Shown: positions 18,553-27,059 of the stretch, piece by piece
How positions within the stretch are numbered: the stretch's first letter is position 1
Layout: each line of letters begins with the position of its first letter
Assembly (NCBI GenBank): GCA_964587885.1
Contig: CAZPME010000008.1
Coordinates: 15,439 to 79,438, forward strand
Length of the DNA stretch: 64,000 bases
Source of the DNA: UBA60 sp964587885
Lineage (GTDB): Archaea; Thermoplasmatota; Poseidoniia; Poseidoniales; Poseidoniaceae
Direction of reading: 5' to 3'
Notes under the pieces: generated by a model
Databases searched by the model: none
The model's input: only the letters and a program-made list of their open reading frames with translations
What the model was told of the DNA's origin: nothing
Position numbers and translations under genes: made by a program

Positions 18553-19581
18553 ATGACACAGGTTCGTTACGGCGTAGGCGGTGAGCCAGTGACTCATTCT
18601 CTTTCACCAATGTTGATGGGATTAATCGTTAGGCATCTTAGTGAAAATGCCATCGATATCAAATCACGGCAGTTGCACGAAATCAATCTTGAAAGAATGG
18701 ACGTAATACCTGCAACTAGGATTGAAGATGCCCTCGCATGGGGTTACGTAGGTGAATTACCAGGTCAGATTGTAAATTGGGAATCCACTGCTTCTCCGTT
18801 ATCTGCATTTAGGGCACGAACTTTGATAGAGAGAATTTCCAAGTCAGTAACCGAAATAGTGCAAGAGCCCGACTCCCGCCTTGAACCCCTCGGAACCGCT
18901 GAATTACCTGTCAAAAATAAGAGAATACCAGGTGCTCCTAACGAACGCTGGCTATCGATAACATCACCGCTAAAACATCAGTTGTCAGGAGCGGCCATGA
19001 AATTTGTCGATGCAGGCAAGGATGCTGACTGCATCAATGCTCTGCGCTGGAATACACGGGAATGGTGGGTGGCTTCGACCGATGGGATTGGTCTTGTTCA
19101 CGTTGCTAATCATCGCGGAATTGATATTGCCGCAGGTGCGGTTTTAGATTTGCATGGTGGTGGTGGTGCGGCCCGTTCATGCGCTGCAGCATGGTCCAAA
19201 GCTGGGGGGAAAATTCGTTGGAGTGGTGGCCGTCGGGAATTGGCCGAAGATGGACCGTGGGCTAAATCGCTCTTGCCTGCCGAAAATCATTATGACGCAG
19301 ACCTGAGTATCAATTTTGATGTCTCACCAGCGGTCAAGGATGACGTTACAGGACAGGGTTTGGTGATGATGGCCAATTATTCATTAAATGAACTGGAACT
19401 AGAAGCTAAATTCGAGGCACTTGCCAGTGAACCTCTAGATGGAAGGTGGCTTCTGTGTGCCCAACATTTGGCATCATGGAGCACACTTTGGTGCCCTAAT
19501 CGTGCTCAGGATTTACCATCATTGGAATTATTGTTGACACGTCTTTTACATGCTGAAAACCAATTGGCGGATTACCGATAA
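18553..19581 (+). CDS. aroE: Divergent shikimate dehydrogenase (AroE-like)
   Basis: Shikimate dehydrogenase reduces 3-dehydroshikimate with NADPH. Of 342 residues, the N-terminus YGVGGEPVTHSLSPMLMGLI matches the family YxVxGxPxxHSxSP signature, SITSPLKHQ carries the expected catalytic Lys, NALRW and ASTDGIGLV carry the catalytic Asp, and LHGGGGAARS is the NADP-binding Gly-rich loop. It is some 60-70 residues longer than usual AroE, with an insertion around residues 80-130. An open frame to 18238 is rejected because it runs antisense through the neighbouring gene. No other shikimate-pathway genes are in the window. The quinate/shikimate distinction cannot be made here. Confidence 0.8.
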   Translation: MTQVRYGVGGEPVTHSLSPMLMGLIVRHLSENAIDIKSRQLHEINLERMDVIPATRIEDALAWGYVGELPGQIVNWESTASPLSAFRARTLIERISKSVTEIVQEPDSRLEPLGTAELPVKNKRIPGAPNERWLSITSPLKHQLSGAAMKFVDAGKDADCINALRWNTREWWVASTDGIGLVHVANHRGIDIAAGAVLDLHGGGGAARSCAAAWSKAGGKIRWSGGRRELAEDGPWAKSLLPAENHYDADLSINFDVSPAVKDDVTGQGLVMMANYSLNELELEAKFEALASEPLDGRWLLCAQHLASWSTLWCPNRAQDLPSLELLLTRLLHAENQLADYR

Positions 19582-19633
19582 CCGCTTATCAGCGACGCGA
19601 GAGATTCAAGGCCGTCCAATATTAGGCAAGTCT

Positions 19634-22432
19634 ATGGCGGACGCATCAAGATTTGCACCGAATGGTTTTCCAATCGGTTCGTTTTTGGTGCTGCTAGTGT
19701 TACTAATCGGACCGCTGAACACCTTGGTAAGTGCTGAACCGAATGAATCCAGTGCCTTTTCTACATCGCAAGATATCTCGTACTATAATACCGGTTTCCT
19801 CGAGGGAAACGTGAATATTGGTGAAGGAACTTCATTCTCGATTCGAATTGATTACCCGAGCGCTAATGGAAGTGGTGAGATGGCAGAAATGGCTTGGGAT
19901 GGTGGACCTTTTCCGGTAGTTGTTTTCTTTGTTGATGAAGGCGAGGATACCGATAATTATGGCTGGATCACTCAATCTATTGCCAGCGCAGGCTTCATTG
20001 TAGCGACCCCCGAAGACCGCTGGGATAGTGACGAAACCGAGGATATTCTCGACGAGATGTGGGGTCTGTACACAGCCCTTACCAGCGTCAATCAATCTGG
20101 TTTTGAAGATGGCAATGAACCCGACAATTTCATTGGAGGATTTGACCTTGACCATTGGGGAGTTGGTGGACATGGTGTGGGTGGAGCATTGGCCGCTATT
20201 ACCCAAGTAGGATGGGATTTTCGCATTGAAAATGATTCCTTCCCACCGCCCCGTGCACTCTTCGGCTTAGGGCTGGAAAAAGCTGATATGCCGTCAATTT
20301 CATCGCTGATGCCTCATGTTCCTAAACCATCCTATTCACTTTTTTTGACTGGAACGGTAGATGATATCGCTCCAGCCCATCAAAATGTCCAAGTGATGTT
20401 GCAAAATTGGCCTGGCGGATGGCATTTTATGGAAGTCCTAGGTGCAAATCACTTACAATATCAGGATGATAGCACCTTCATCGAACGGTTATCTGATGGT
20501 AGTGCAACGATGAGCAAATCAGAACAACAGATCCACGCACTTGACCATGTAACCCCATATCTCAATCTTATCTTGAAGGGCGACCACAGCGCTTGGTTGG
20601 CGGCGAGTAATCGTGAGTCCAATGCCTCAGAACCATCTGACGTTGCTTCTTATTTGGAAGAGGATTTGTCTTTGGCTTCACTTCTTCATGTCGCCGATGC
20701 AGAAGGTCCAGGTGAGCCGGTAGAACTAGGTGAAGTGGCGAATTTTTCAATGGTGACGATGTATAGAAATGGTGTTTTCATCTCCGCAAATGAAACTGGC
20801 TATTCCTTCACATGTAGTGTAATTGGGCATGAATATATCACAGTTAGCGGACAAATTGATCCATCCACCGCTCGCTCAAAATGTTCCTTGGATTTGGATT
20901 CATTGCCACCAAATATGTACACTGTTCTACTGTCTGTGTCGATAAATGGAATGCCTGCCTCACTTCAAATACCCGTGTTACGCGGCAATACAGGTATGGT
21001 TTTGTCCGACCCAATTCCAGCAATATTAATTGCTCAGCATTCGCAGACGATAGTTTCAGCCAGTGAATTTGCCAGCGACCCAGATGGCCAACCTATCAAC
21101 TTTCACAATGCAACTTGGATGGGGGAAGAAGGGTCGAAATTTAACTTCAGTATCGCTGGGGAAAATATGACAATCGCCCATACCAGTGATCCGGAGTGGT
21201 TTGGATCGGCCTTGTTAGCGATAAATTTGATTGAAGCCAATACCGCCAATCCGGATATTCGTGGGATTGTAGTCCAAGTGAGCGTTAGCCCAGTAGATGA
21301 CCAAGTGGTATCTCTAGGACAAATACCAAGCCATCAGATGGCTGAAGATGGGGAGCCCTTGGTGGTAGATGCTGGGATCTGGTTTTCCGACCCTGAAGGC
21401 GCAGAAATTGTTGTCGAAGCATATTCTAGTGATGCTAATCTTATTGTCGTGGTAACAGGCAGTAACCTAACTCTAACTTCAGTAACCGATTGGTTTGGTG
21501 CTGCAGTGGTTTTCTTGAATGTTAGTGATGGTACAACTGCGCCGATTTCTCAGACTTTTCCTGTACAAATTACTGCTACCGATGATGAGCCGAAATACAA
21601 TTCAACGGCTTGGAATATTTCGATGGTGGAAGATGTGAATTCAATCATTGACTTAGCGACTTTGGTTTGGGACCCAGATGGAGTGGAAATGGATTATATT
21701 TTCACCGCTGATGAGGGGATTGGGGAGTTTGGCCTCCTAATTGAAGAAGGTATCCTAACCCTTCAGCCACCGGCGAATTGGTATGGTGAGTTAGTCCTAG
21801 GCTGGTTGAATGCTAGTGATGGGAATACCACGATTGGTTTTCCCTTACAAGTTAATGTCACCCCTGTGAATGATATTCCACAAGTTCAATGGGAGAGCGG
21901 GCAAGTCGAATTAAAGCAACTAAATATTGTCTATTCTTATCTAGACGCAGATGATGTCTCTGAGCATATCCTCCGCTTCCGAATAGATGATAGTCAATGG
22001 TTAGAATTACCTTCTAACTGTGAGCCAATGACCAATAAAATGAGTCAATGCACCTTTGAGTATAATGCTAGTGAATTATCCCATGGAGGTCATTCAATTG
22101 AACTAAGCATCAGTGATGGCGGCCACATAAGTGAAGTCGAGAGGCAAATATTTACCATTGCAGAAGATGAATCTCAAGCTAGTGATGGTTTGGCTTCAAT
22201 GGTTAGTAATCCAAGTACTTGGGCAGCAATAGTTGGGATATTAGTAGTCTTATTACTTAGTAAAACCTTGTTTTCAAGTAACCGCCGCCCCACTTTGGCA
22301 GGTGCAATCCAAGACGAATCTTCCGCAGCTCAAACGCAAAGTAAGGAAGTCATTGATATCGATGAGCAACCATCGTCAAGTAGTGGCTCAGGATTGCTCG
22401 CCCGAGCCGAAAATTTGCAAGGCAAATCATAG
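19634..22432 (+). CDS. Surface protein: alpha/beta-hydrolase-like domain without nucleophile Ser, cadherin-like repeats, TM anchor
   Basis: 932 residues. A signal peptide (hydrophobic about 17-34, VLLVLLIGPLNTLVSA) precedes a hydrolase-like domain (about 60-330) resembling dienelactone hydrolase/chlorophyllase families: VVVFFVDEG, a nucleophile elbow GGHGVGGALA, TGTVDDIAP (acid Asp) and GANHLQ (His). The elbow has Gly at residue 181 where the nucleophile Ser belongs, so hydrolase activity is doubtful. Four or so cadherin/VCBS-like repeats follow (FxDPEG-type motifs, e.g. WFSDPEGAEI and VWDPDGVEM), each with a conserved Trp-Phe/Tyr-Gly, then a TM helix (AAIVGILVVLLLS) and a polar tail. It overlaps the convergent carboxyltransferase gene by six bases. 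Role: surface binding is a guess. Confidence 0.82.
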   Translation: MADASRFAPNGFPIGSFLVLLVLLIGPLNTLVSAEPNESSAFSTSQDISYYNTGFLEGNVNIGEGTSFSIRIDYPSANGSGEMAEMAWDGGPFPVVVFFVDEGEDTDNYGWITQSIASAGFIVATPEDRWDSDETEDILDEMWGLYTALTSVNQSGFEDGNEPDNFIGGFDLDHWGVGGHGVGGALAAITQVGWDFRIENDSFPPPRALFGLGLEKADMPSISSLMPHVPKPSYSLFLTGTVDDIAPAHQNVQVMLQNWPGGWHFMEVLGANHLQYQDDSTFIERLSDGSATMSKSEQQIHALDHVTPYLNLILKGDHSAWLAASNRESNASEPSDVASYLEEDLSLASLLHVADAEGPGEPVELGEVANFSMVTMYRNGVFISANETGYSFTCSVIGHEYITVSGQIDPSTARSKCSLDLDSLPPNMYTVLLSVSINGMPASLQIPVLRGNTGMVLSDPIPAILIAQHSQTIVSASEFASDPDGQPINFHNATWMGEEGSKFNFSIAGENMTIAHTSDPEWFGSALLAINLIEANTANPDIRGIVVQVSVSPVDDQVVSLGQIPSHQMAEDGEPLVVDAGIWFSDPEGAEIVVEAYSSDANLIVVVTGSNLTLTSVTDWFGAAVVFLNVSDGTTAPISQTFPVQITATDDEPKYNSTAWNISMVEDVNSIIDLATLVWDPDGVEMDYIFTADEGIGEFGLLIEEGILTLQPPANWYGELVLGWLNASDGNTTIGFPLQVNVTPVNDIPQVQWESGQVELKQLNIVYSYLDADDVSEHILRFRIDDSQWLELPSNCEPMTNKMSQCTFEYNASELSHGGHSIELSISDGGHISEVERQIFTIAEDESQASDGLASMVSNPSTWAAIVGILVVLLLSKTLFSSNRRPTLAGAIQDESSAAQTQSKEVIDIDEQPSSSSGSGLLARAENLQGKS

Positions 22433-24004
22433 TGGAATATTGCCGTGTTTTTTACTCGGAACGTGCTCTTTTTTGCTACGATACATGCGGAGAGCACGGC
22501 ATAATCGAAGTCGGGATTCTTCCGGTTCAATAACATCATCAAGCCAACCATTTCGAGCCGCCACATACGGGTCGCCGAATTTACGCTTGTATTCGGCGAC
22601 TAATTCAGCGCGTACAGATTCACGCTCTTCATCACTAGCGGCATTTATTTCACGCCGGTGAATGATGTTGACCGCGCCTTCTGCCCCCATTACTGCTAAT
22701 TCAGCAGTCGGCCATGCGATGTTATAATCGGATTGTAAGTGCTTACAAGACATTGCCAAATATGCTCCACCGTAGGCTTTACGAGTAACCATCGTTAATT
22801 TTGGTACCGTGGCTTCGGCATAAGCATAGAGTAGTTTAGCACCGTGGCGGATTATCCCGCCCCATTCCTGCACAACCCCTGGTAAAAATCCGGGAACATC
22901 CTCAAGAGTTACCAATGGAATGTTGAAAGCATCGCAAGTTCGAATGAAGCGGGCCGCTTTTCTCGATGCATCAATATCCAAACAACCGGCTAGAACTTTG
23001 GGTTGATTGGCAATAATTCCTACCGACATGCCATCCATTCGTGCTAGGCCGACGATGATATTGTCGGCATAAGATTCAAACAATTCCAAAAAGTCACCAT
23101 CGTCGGATATCAACTCAATAATTTTCACCATATCGTAGGGTCTATTGGGGTTGTCTGGAACTATTGTGGCTAATTCAGGAATCAATCGGTCGTTAGGATC
23201 ACCGCTTGGTAATTCCGGAGCCATCGCCATATTGTGGTCGGGGAAAAACGACAAGAGGTCGGCGGCCATGAACATGGCTTCTTCTTCATCTTCAGCAATT
23301 TGGCATGCAATACCTGAACGCGAGGCGTGTAAATCAGCACCGCCAAGGCCATCGGCATCCAACTCGCCAGCGACAAACTCAGGAGTCTGAAGTGGACTTG
23401 AGAGGAATAGTTGACCATGTTCTCGGCCCAAAATTGTGAAATCAGCCAATCCGGCAGCCAGCGCACTTACACCAACAACTGGCCCGAGTACAATACTGAT
23501 GAGGGGAATCCGGCCACTACACCTTACCATATGGTCGAGCATTTCTCCAGTTCCACCCATTGCAGGGATTCCGTCATGAGCGCGTTGACCTCCACCATCC
23601 CAAATACCGATGAGTGGGATTCTCGCCCGCTCGGCCATCTCTACAGCCTTGGTAATTTTCTTGGCATGCATTTCTCCCATACTTCCTCCATGAATACTGA
23701 AATCTTGGGCAAAGCAAAACACTCTGCGGCCATTTATTGTTCCGTGGCCGGCGACGACGCCATCACCTAGATGTTTGAGGACATGCAAGTTGTATTCGGT
23801 AACTCGGTGAGTTACCAAAGTATCGACCTCAATGAAGGAATCTGGATCGAGCAGCCAGCGAACTCGGTCGCGAGCAGTCCCACGTCCACTGGCTCGTAAC
23901 GCCTCAAGTCGCTTCATTCCGCCGCCCATTTCGGCTTCCTTGCGAAGTTGTCCGAGTTCATCCAACTTTGATTGGGTAGTTCCACCCGAAGGGGAGTTGG
24001 CCAT
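22427..24004 (-). CDS. pccB: Biotin-dependent acyl-CoA carboxylase carboxyltransferase subunit (PccB/MmdA family)
   Basis: About 525 residues matching the propionyl-CoA carboxylase beta / methylmalonyl-CoA decarboxylase alpha family. Motifs: SIHGGSMGEMHAKK, PVVGVSALAAGLADF, LVTLEDVPGFLPG, YGGAYLAMSCKHLQSD and AWPTAELAVMGAEGAVNIIHRRE. The N-terminal oxyanion segment, NDSGGARIQEG in typical members, is WDGGGQRAHDGI here. The subunit transfers carboxyl from biotin to acyl-CoA. No biotin carboxylase or carrier gene is nearby, so partner and direction are unknown. ATG 24004 is preferred over GTG 24013; a GAGGGG sits just upstream. It overlaps the convergent surface gene by six bases. Confidence 0.92.
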   Translation of the reverse strand: MANSPSGGTTQSKLDELGQLRKEAEMGGGMKRLEALRASGRGTARDRVRWLLDPDSFIEVDTLVTHRVTEYNLHVLKHLGDGVVAGHGTINGRRVFCFAQDFSIHGGSMGEMHAKKITKAVEMAERARIPLIGIWDGGGQRAHDGIPAMGGTGEMLDHMVRCSGRIPLISIVLGPVVGVSALAAGLADFTILGREHGQLFLSSPLQTPEFVAGELDADGLGGADLHASRSGIACQIAEDEEEAMFMAADLLSFFPDHNMAMAPELPSGDPNDRLIPELATIVPDNPNRPYDMVKIIELISDDGDFLELFESYADNIIVGLARMDGMSVGIIANQPKVLAGCLDIDASRKAARFIRTCDAFNIPLVTLEDVPGFLPGVVQEWGGIIRHGAKLLYAYAEATVPKLTMVTRKAYGGAYLAMSCKHLQSDYNIAWPTAELAVMGAEGAVNIIHRREINAASDEERESVRAELVAEYKRKFGDPYVAARNGWLDDVIEPEESRLRLCRALRMYRSKKEHVPSKKHGNIPL

Positions 24005-24040
24005 ACCCCTCACATGAGGAACGGGTTATTTGCCCTTAGC

Positions 24041-25399
24041 CTACTCTTTGATGCTACTGGGATTCTCACCAACCAAGTTTTGCATCATATCTTGACTTAG
24101 GTTTCGTCCTTGTGAAAGTGACCAATGGCACTTCACAATAACCGCCTCTGGCGAGGAATTATTGGCCTGACCGAGAATACCGAGTTCCTGTTGAATCCTA
24201 CCTTTTGAGTACACATTCATGTTAACTGGACCGTGAATACACTGGTTGGCAATAACAACTGGCATTCCATTCTTGATAACTGCGCCAATTGCTTGCCCTA
24301 ATTCCTCATTTTCAGGTGCATTAGCATTGGGATTCTCAATTGGAAGGTGGCCCAATCCTGTTCCGTGAATTACCAAGGCTGAATATCCAGCTGCTGCGGT
24401 TGCATTGACCATATCTGCATGAAGGTGGGCACCTGATATCAGTTGACCAATGCGAATATTTTCAGAAAATTCGGTCGGCGGTGCTTGTCCTCGACTTGGA
24501 GTATTGGCTAAGGCGTTGGCATATTCATCGCTTAGAGTATGGCTAATTCCTCCACGAGTAAGGTGAACATGCCCAAGGGGTGTGGAATTTATTGCTTGGA
24601 AAGCATCGCGTCGAGTAGAGTGAAGTTTCCTTGCCGAGCACCCTGGTAATACGGCTATTTCCCCATCATCTGCTGACGAGTGTAGCATGACTACTGTTGA
24701 ATCACCCAAACCCCCATTTGGACTTGGACCATTTGCGGCCCAATAGACTGAAGCCAGCAGGTTTTCGTTGGCATCGGATGAACCTCGGTCCGATGATCGC
24801 TGTGAACCGGTGAAGACTATTCGCCCAGGTGGGCAGTTTCCGGCTCCTGCCCAAGAGAATGAAAGTGCACAGGCGCTAATGGCCAATGTGTCTGTACCAT
24901 GGGTAACTACGACTCCTGCGACACCATCGGCAAAAGCATCTGCACTAGCTTTGGCAATGGTGTTCCAATGCTGGGGGCGCATATCATCCGACCACATATT
25001 TCCTATTTTTACCGCATCAATGCGAGCAACCTTAGATAATTCTGGAATTGAAGCCAGCAATTCCTCGGGTTCAAATCTAGCGACTACAGCACCGGTGGCG
25101 TAATCAACTTTGGAGGCGATAGTACCTCCGGTGTGAATTATTCTAACCCTCGGTAAATCTTCCTTCTGCTTGGCTGGCTCGCCACTAGAGGAAGGCGTGG
25201 TTGCTGATTCGGGCTTAGCCAGAACTTCGCATCCCAGAATCGCTTCACTTGGGTGACTGATATTGTAACCATTCACTAATTTCATAGTTACATGATTTGC
25301 TGCTGCAGGAGGCATGATAATGCCCTGCTCTTCAATTTCTCCAGACCATGTGCGCAATCGTAAGAGAACGGTTGAACCTGCTGGAGGCAGTTCTGCCAT
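24041..25399 (-). CDS. gatD: Glutamyl-tRNA(Gln) amidotransferase subunit D
   Basis: GatD is the asparaginase-like ammonia-producing subunit of the archaeal GatDE complex, which converts Glu-tRNA(Gln) to Gln-tRNA(Gln). The 452 residues show an N-terminal small beta domain (about 1-70), then the asparaginase domain: RIIHTGGTIASK (first catalytic Thr), VVVTHGTDTLA (second Thr and Asp), TGSQRSSDRGSSDA and GTGLGHLP. Length fits. The GatE partner is not in the window. Its ATG at 25399 is divergent from the tRNA-Met gene. The assignment as GatD rather than type I asparaginase rests on the N-terminal domain and the archaeal context. Confidence 0.93.
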   Translation of the reverse strand: MAELPPAGSTVLLRLRTWSGEIEEQGIIMPPAAANHVTMKLVNGYNISHPSEAILGCEVLAKPESATTPSSSGEPAKQKEDLPRVRIIHTGGTIASKVDYATGAVVARFEPEELLASIPELSKVARIDAVKIGNMWSDDMRPQHWNTIAKASADAFADGVAGVVVTHGTDTLAISACALSFSWAGAGNCPPGRIVFTGSQRSSDRGSSDANENLLASVYWAANGPSPNGGLGDSTVVMLHSSADDGEIAVLPGCSARKLHSTRRDAFQAINSTPLGHVHLTRGGISHTLSDEYANALANTPSRGQAPPTEFSENIRIGQLISGAHLHADMVNATAAAGYSALVIHGTGLGHLPIENPNANAPENEELGQAIGAVIKNGMPVVIANQCIHGPVNMNVYSKGRIQQELGILGQANNSSPEAVIVKCHWSLSQGRNLSQDMMQNLVGENPSSIKE

Positions 25400-25501
25400 G
25401 TTTCCCCCACCACCGAGAGGCTCATGAACGCTACGTCACCATATTGCTGCAAGTATTGATGAGCGCACGTTTCAAAGAGGGGTGGCGAGTCGGCGGAATA
25501 A

Positions 25502-25629
25502 GCCGGGGTGGCGTAGTTGGTAGCGCGTCGGACTCATAGGGTAGCAATAATTGCAGAGTCGCGCTGAAAGTCAGCCTCAGCGATGTCTGAGACATCCGAA
25601 GGCCGCGGGTTCGAGTCCCGCTCCCGGCA
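25502..25629 (+). tRNA. tRNA-Met (CAU, elongator-type) with a 55-nt archaeal intron
   Basis: Exons 25502-25538 and 25594-25629 form a full cloverleaf: acceptor GCCGGGG/TCCCGGC (last pair G-U), D arm GCGTAGTTGGTAGCGC, anticodon stem TCGGA/TCCGA, anticodon CAT at 25535-25537, T arm GCGGG-TTCGAGT-CCCGC, discriminator A. CCA is not encoded. The intron is at the canonical 37/38 site. The acceptor beginning G-C-C and A73 fit elongator Met rather than initiator; an Ile2 (lysidine/agmatidine) tRNA with CAU cannot be wholly ruled out by eye. Confidence 0.93.
25539..25593 (+). other. tRNA intron with bulge-helix-bulge splice motif
   Basis: CTCA (25533-25536) pairs with TGAG (25588-25591) as the 4-bp central helix. 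Three-base bulges TAG (25537-25539) and ACA (25592-25594) flank it, with cleavage after the second base of each bulge. The outer helix is the anticodon stem and an inner helix starts with GGTA/TGTC. This is the strict hBHBh form recognised by archaeal tRNA-splicing endonuclease. Confidence 0.9.
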
Positions 25630-25848
25630 CTAGAAAATTGGTACATGAGTATGCGTAGTGATGATTCTATTGGTTGATAGAGAAAACCCTTGGTAGTATA
25701 ATTCCTTTAATCTTGCAGTAAATGCGACAATCTAAGATAAAAATGGTAAAATGATTGCTCTTCTATTTGTTTTTGATGATTTTCAATGCAAATATTGCAA
25801 TTGGACAAAGCGCAGACTTCAATTGATGAGTGCTACCCGAAGGGGACA

Positions 25849-26757
25849 ATGGTCGACATCTCTACCGCAATGGCTGCTGCCAGTGTTGACGGGAAAAAGC
25901 GGGACAAAAAAGATGGAGATAAGAAGGGAAAATCAGGTCGGAATCATGGGATTGAGCCCTTTGATCCGCAGAAGTATGTGTACAAGGAAAAAGCCGATAC
26001 AGCTTCAATGTGGTTGATATTGTCATTTTCATTAAGCGTAGCAATTATTTCTCGATATTTGATAATGCCGAAAATGGACCCAACTGAGAATCATGATATT
26101 TTGTGGTTTGGCCCGATGGCTCTACTCTTAGTAATTCCATCCTTGCACAGATTGGTAATGCCGGAGAGATTTGTTGAACATTATACCAAGGGTACCTGGT
26201 TCAAGGCTGGTTTCCTACACGTATTCGCTTGGCTCGCATTCACTTTCTTGCTCATCAATCCACCATTAGGAGACATCGGTTCGCCAGAGCCCAGTGCTGG
26301 ATGGACGATAATTGTCGAGCAAGATGATGGTTGGTTATTGGCCAATGATTCTACCTCTGGCTCAAGTGAAATTGGATGGCAGTTAGAAGATGGAGAGGAC
26401 AAGGTTGCTGGAACTGCGTGGTTGATGTTTGCTTTGGCCGATAATTCTGATCCAAATGATGCCGATCTCGAAATCACAATCACCCCTGCTGAAGGTGAAG
26501 CACGTACTCTAACTCTCGCTTCTGAGGAGTGGCTACGCTTGGAGTCTGCCCGAGCCGAAGGATTTGCCAATCAAACCTATGCACATGATGTTACATTGAG
26601 TGATCATGAGAGTGATCGTGTTGTTGCAGTTCAACTTGGTGATGATTTTGCGGCGGGAGAATACACTATTACCATTCATGTGACAGAAGAAGCAGAACCA
26701 TGGACTAATTCCGCTGAATGGGATTGGACTTTCACTGTAATTGCTCCTCTTGAGTAA
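25849..26757 (+). CDS. Membrane protein with extracytoplasmic beta domain, unknown function
   Basis: About 302 residues. A Lys/Asp/Gly-rich soluble N-terminus (GKKRDKKDGDKKGKSGRNHG) is followed by three TM helices (about 54-73, 83-102 and 124-141) and a C-terminal Asp/Glu-rich beta domain (about 150-302) rich in Trp and with DLEITITP-like strands. I do not recognise the family. ATG 25849 is chosen because a GGGG lies six bases upstream; ATG 25786 is an alternative adding 21 residues. Its stop abuts the stop of the convergent small gene with no gap. The AT-rich 25630-25848 region upstream holds no other gene and probably its promoter. Confidence 0.75.
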   Translation: MVDISTAMAAASVDGKKRDKKDGDKKGKSGRNHGIEPFDPQKYVYKEKADTASMWLILSFSLSVAIISRYLIMPKMDPTENHDILWFGPMALLLVIPSLHRLVMPERFVEHYTKGTWFKAGFLHVFAWLAFTFLLINPPLGDIGSPEPSAGWTIIVEQDDGWLLANDSTSGSSEIGWQLEDGEDKVAGTAWLMFALADNSDPNDADLEITITPAEGEARTLTLASEEWLRLESARAEGFANQTYAHDVTLSDHESDRVVAVQLGDDFAAGEYTITIHVTEEAEPWTNSAEWDWTFTVIAPLE

Positions 26758-26991
26758 TCACCACGAAGGGGTAATTATTTCGTGATATTCGTGGGCCATC
26801 TTTCGACATAATGATTCGGTTTTTCGCTTAAGTTGCAAATCACGAGCTGCTGAGTCGATTCTTGCTCTCCGGTATACCCTCACCAAACCAGCCAAAGGAG
26901 TCCAACAGAATAAATCGAGGAATTTCCAATCACTTATTGGATCTTGTATGTGGCGAAGGGCTGCGGTTTTAGCAATCTTATTCTGGGTCAT
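26758..26991 (-). CDS. Small basic protein, unknown
   Basis: 77 residues, Arg/Lys-rich (LVRVYRRARIDSAARDLQLKRKTESLCRKM), with a central hydrophobic patch (FLDLFCWTPLAGLV) too short for a sure TM helix. No family recognised. It lies 68 bases downstream of rfcS on the same strand and ends exactly where the convergent membrane gene ends, which supports it being real. ATG 26991 is chosen over TTG 27003. Confidence 0.5.
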   Translation of the reverse strand: MTQNKIAKTAALRHIQDPISDWKFLDLFCWTPLAGLVRVYRRARIDSAARDLQLKRKTESLCRKMAHEYHEIITPSW

Positions 26992-27059
26992 CAATTTGGG
27001 CAAGGTCTTTCTAAAGAGGTGATTTTAGTAGAGACTCTGAGTCAAAGTGAAAGTGAACC

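Noticed and set aside
25539..25593. Functional box C/D RNA within the tRNA-Met intron
   Set aside because: CTGA and GATG boxes are present, but no clear 5' box C and no convincing guide; kept only as a low-interest note.
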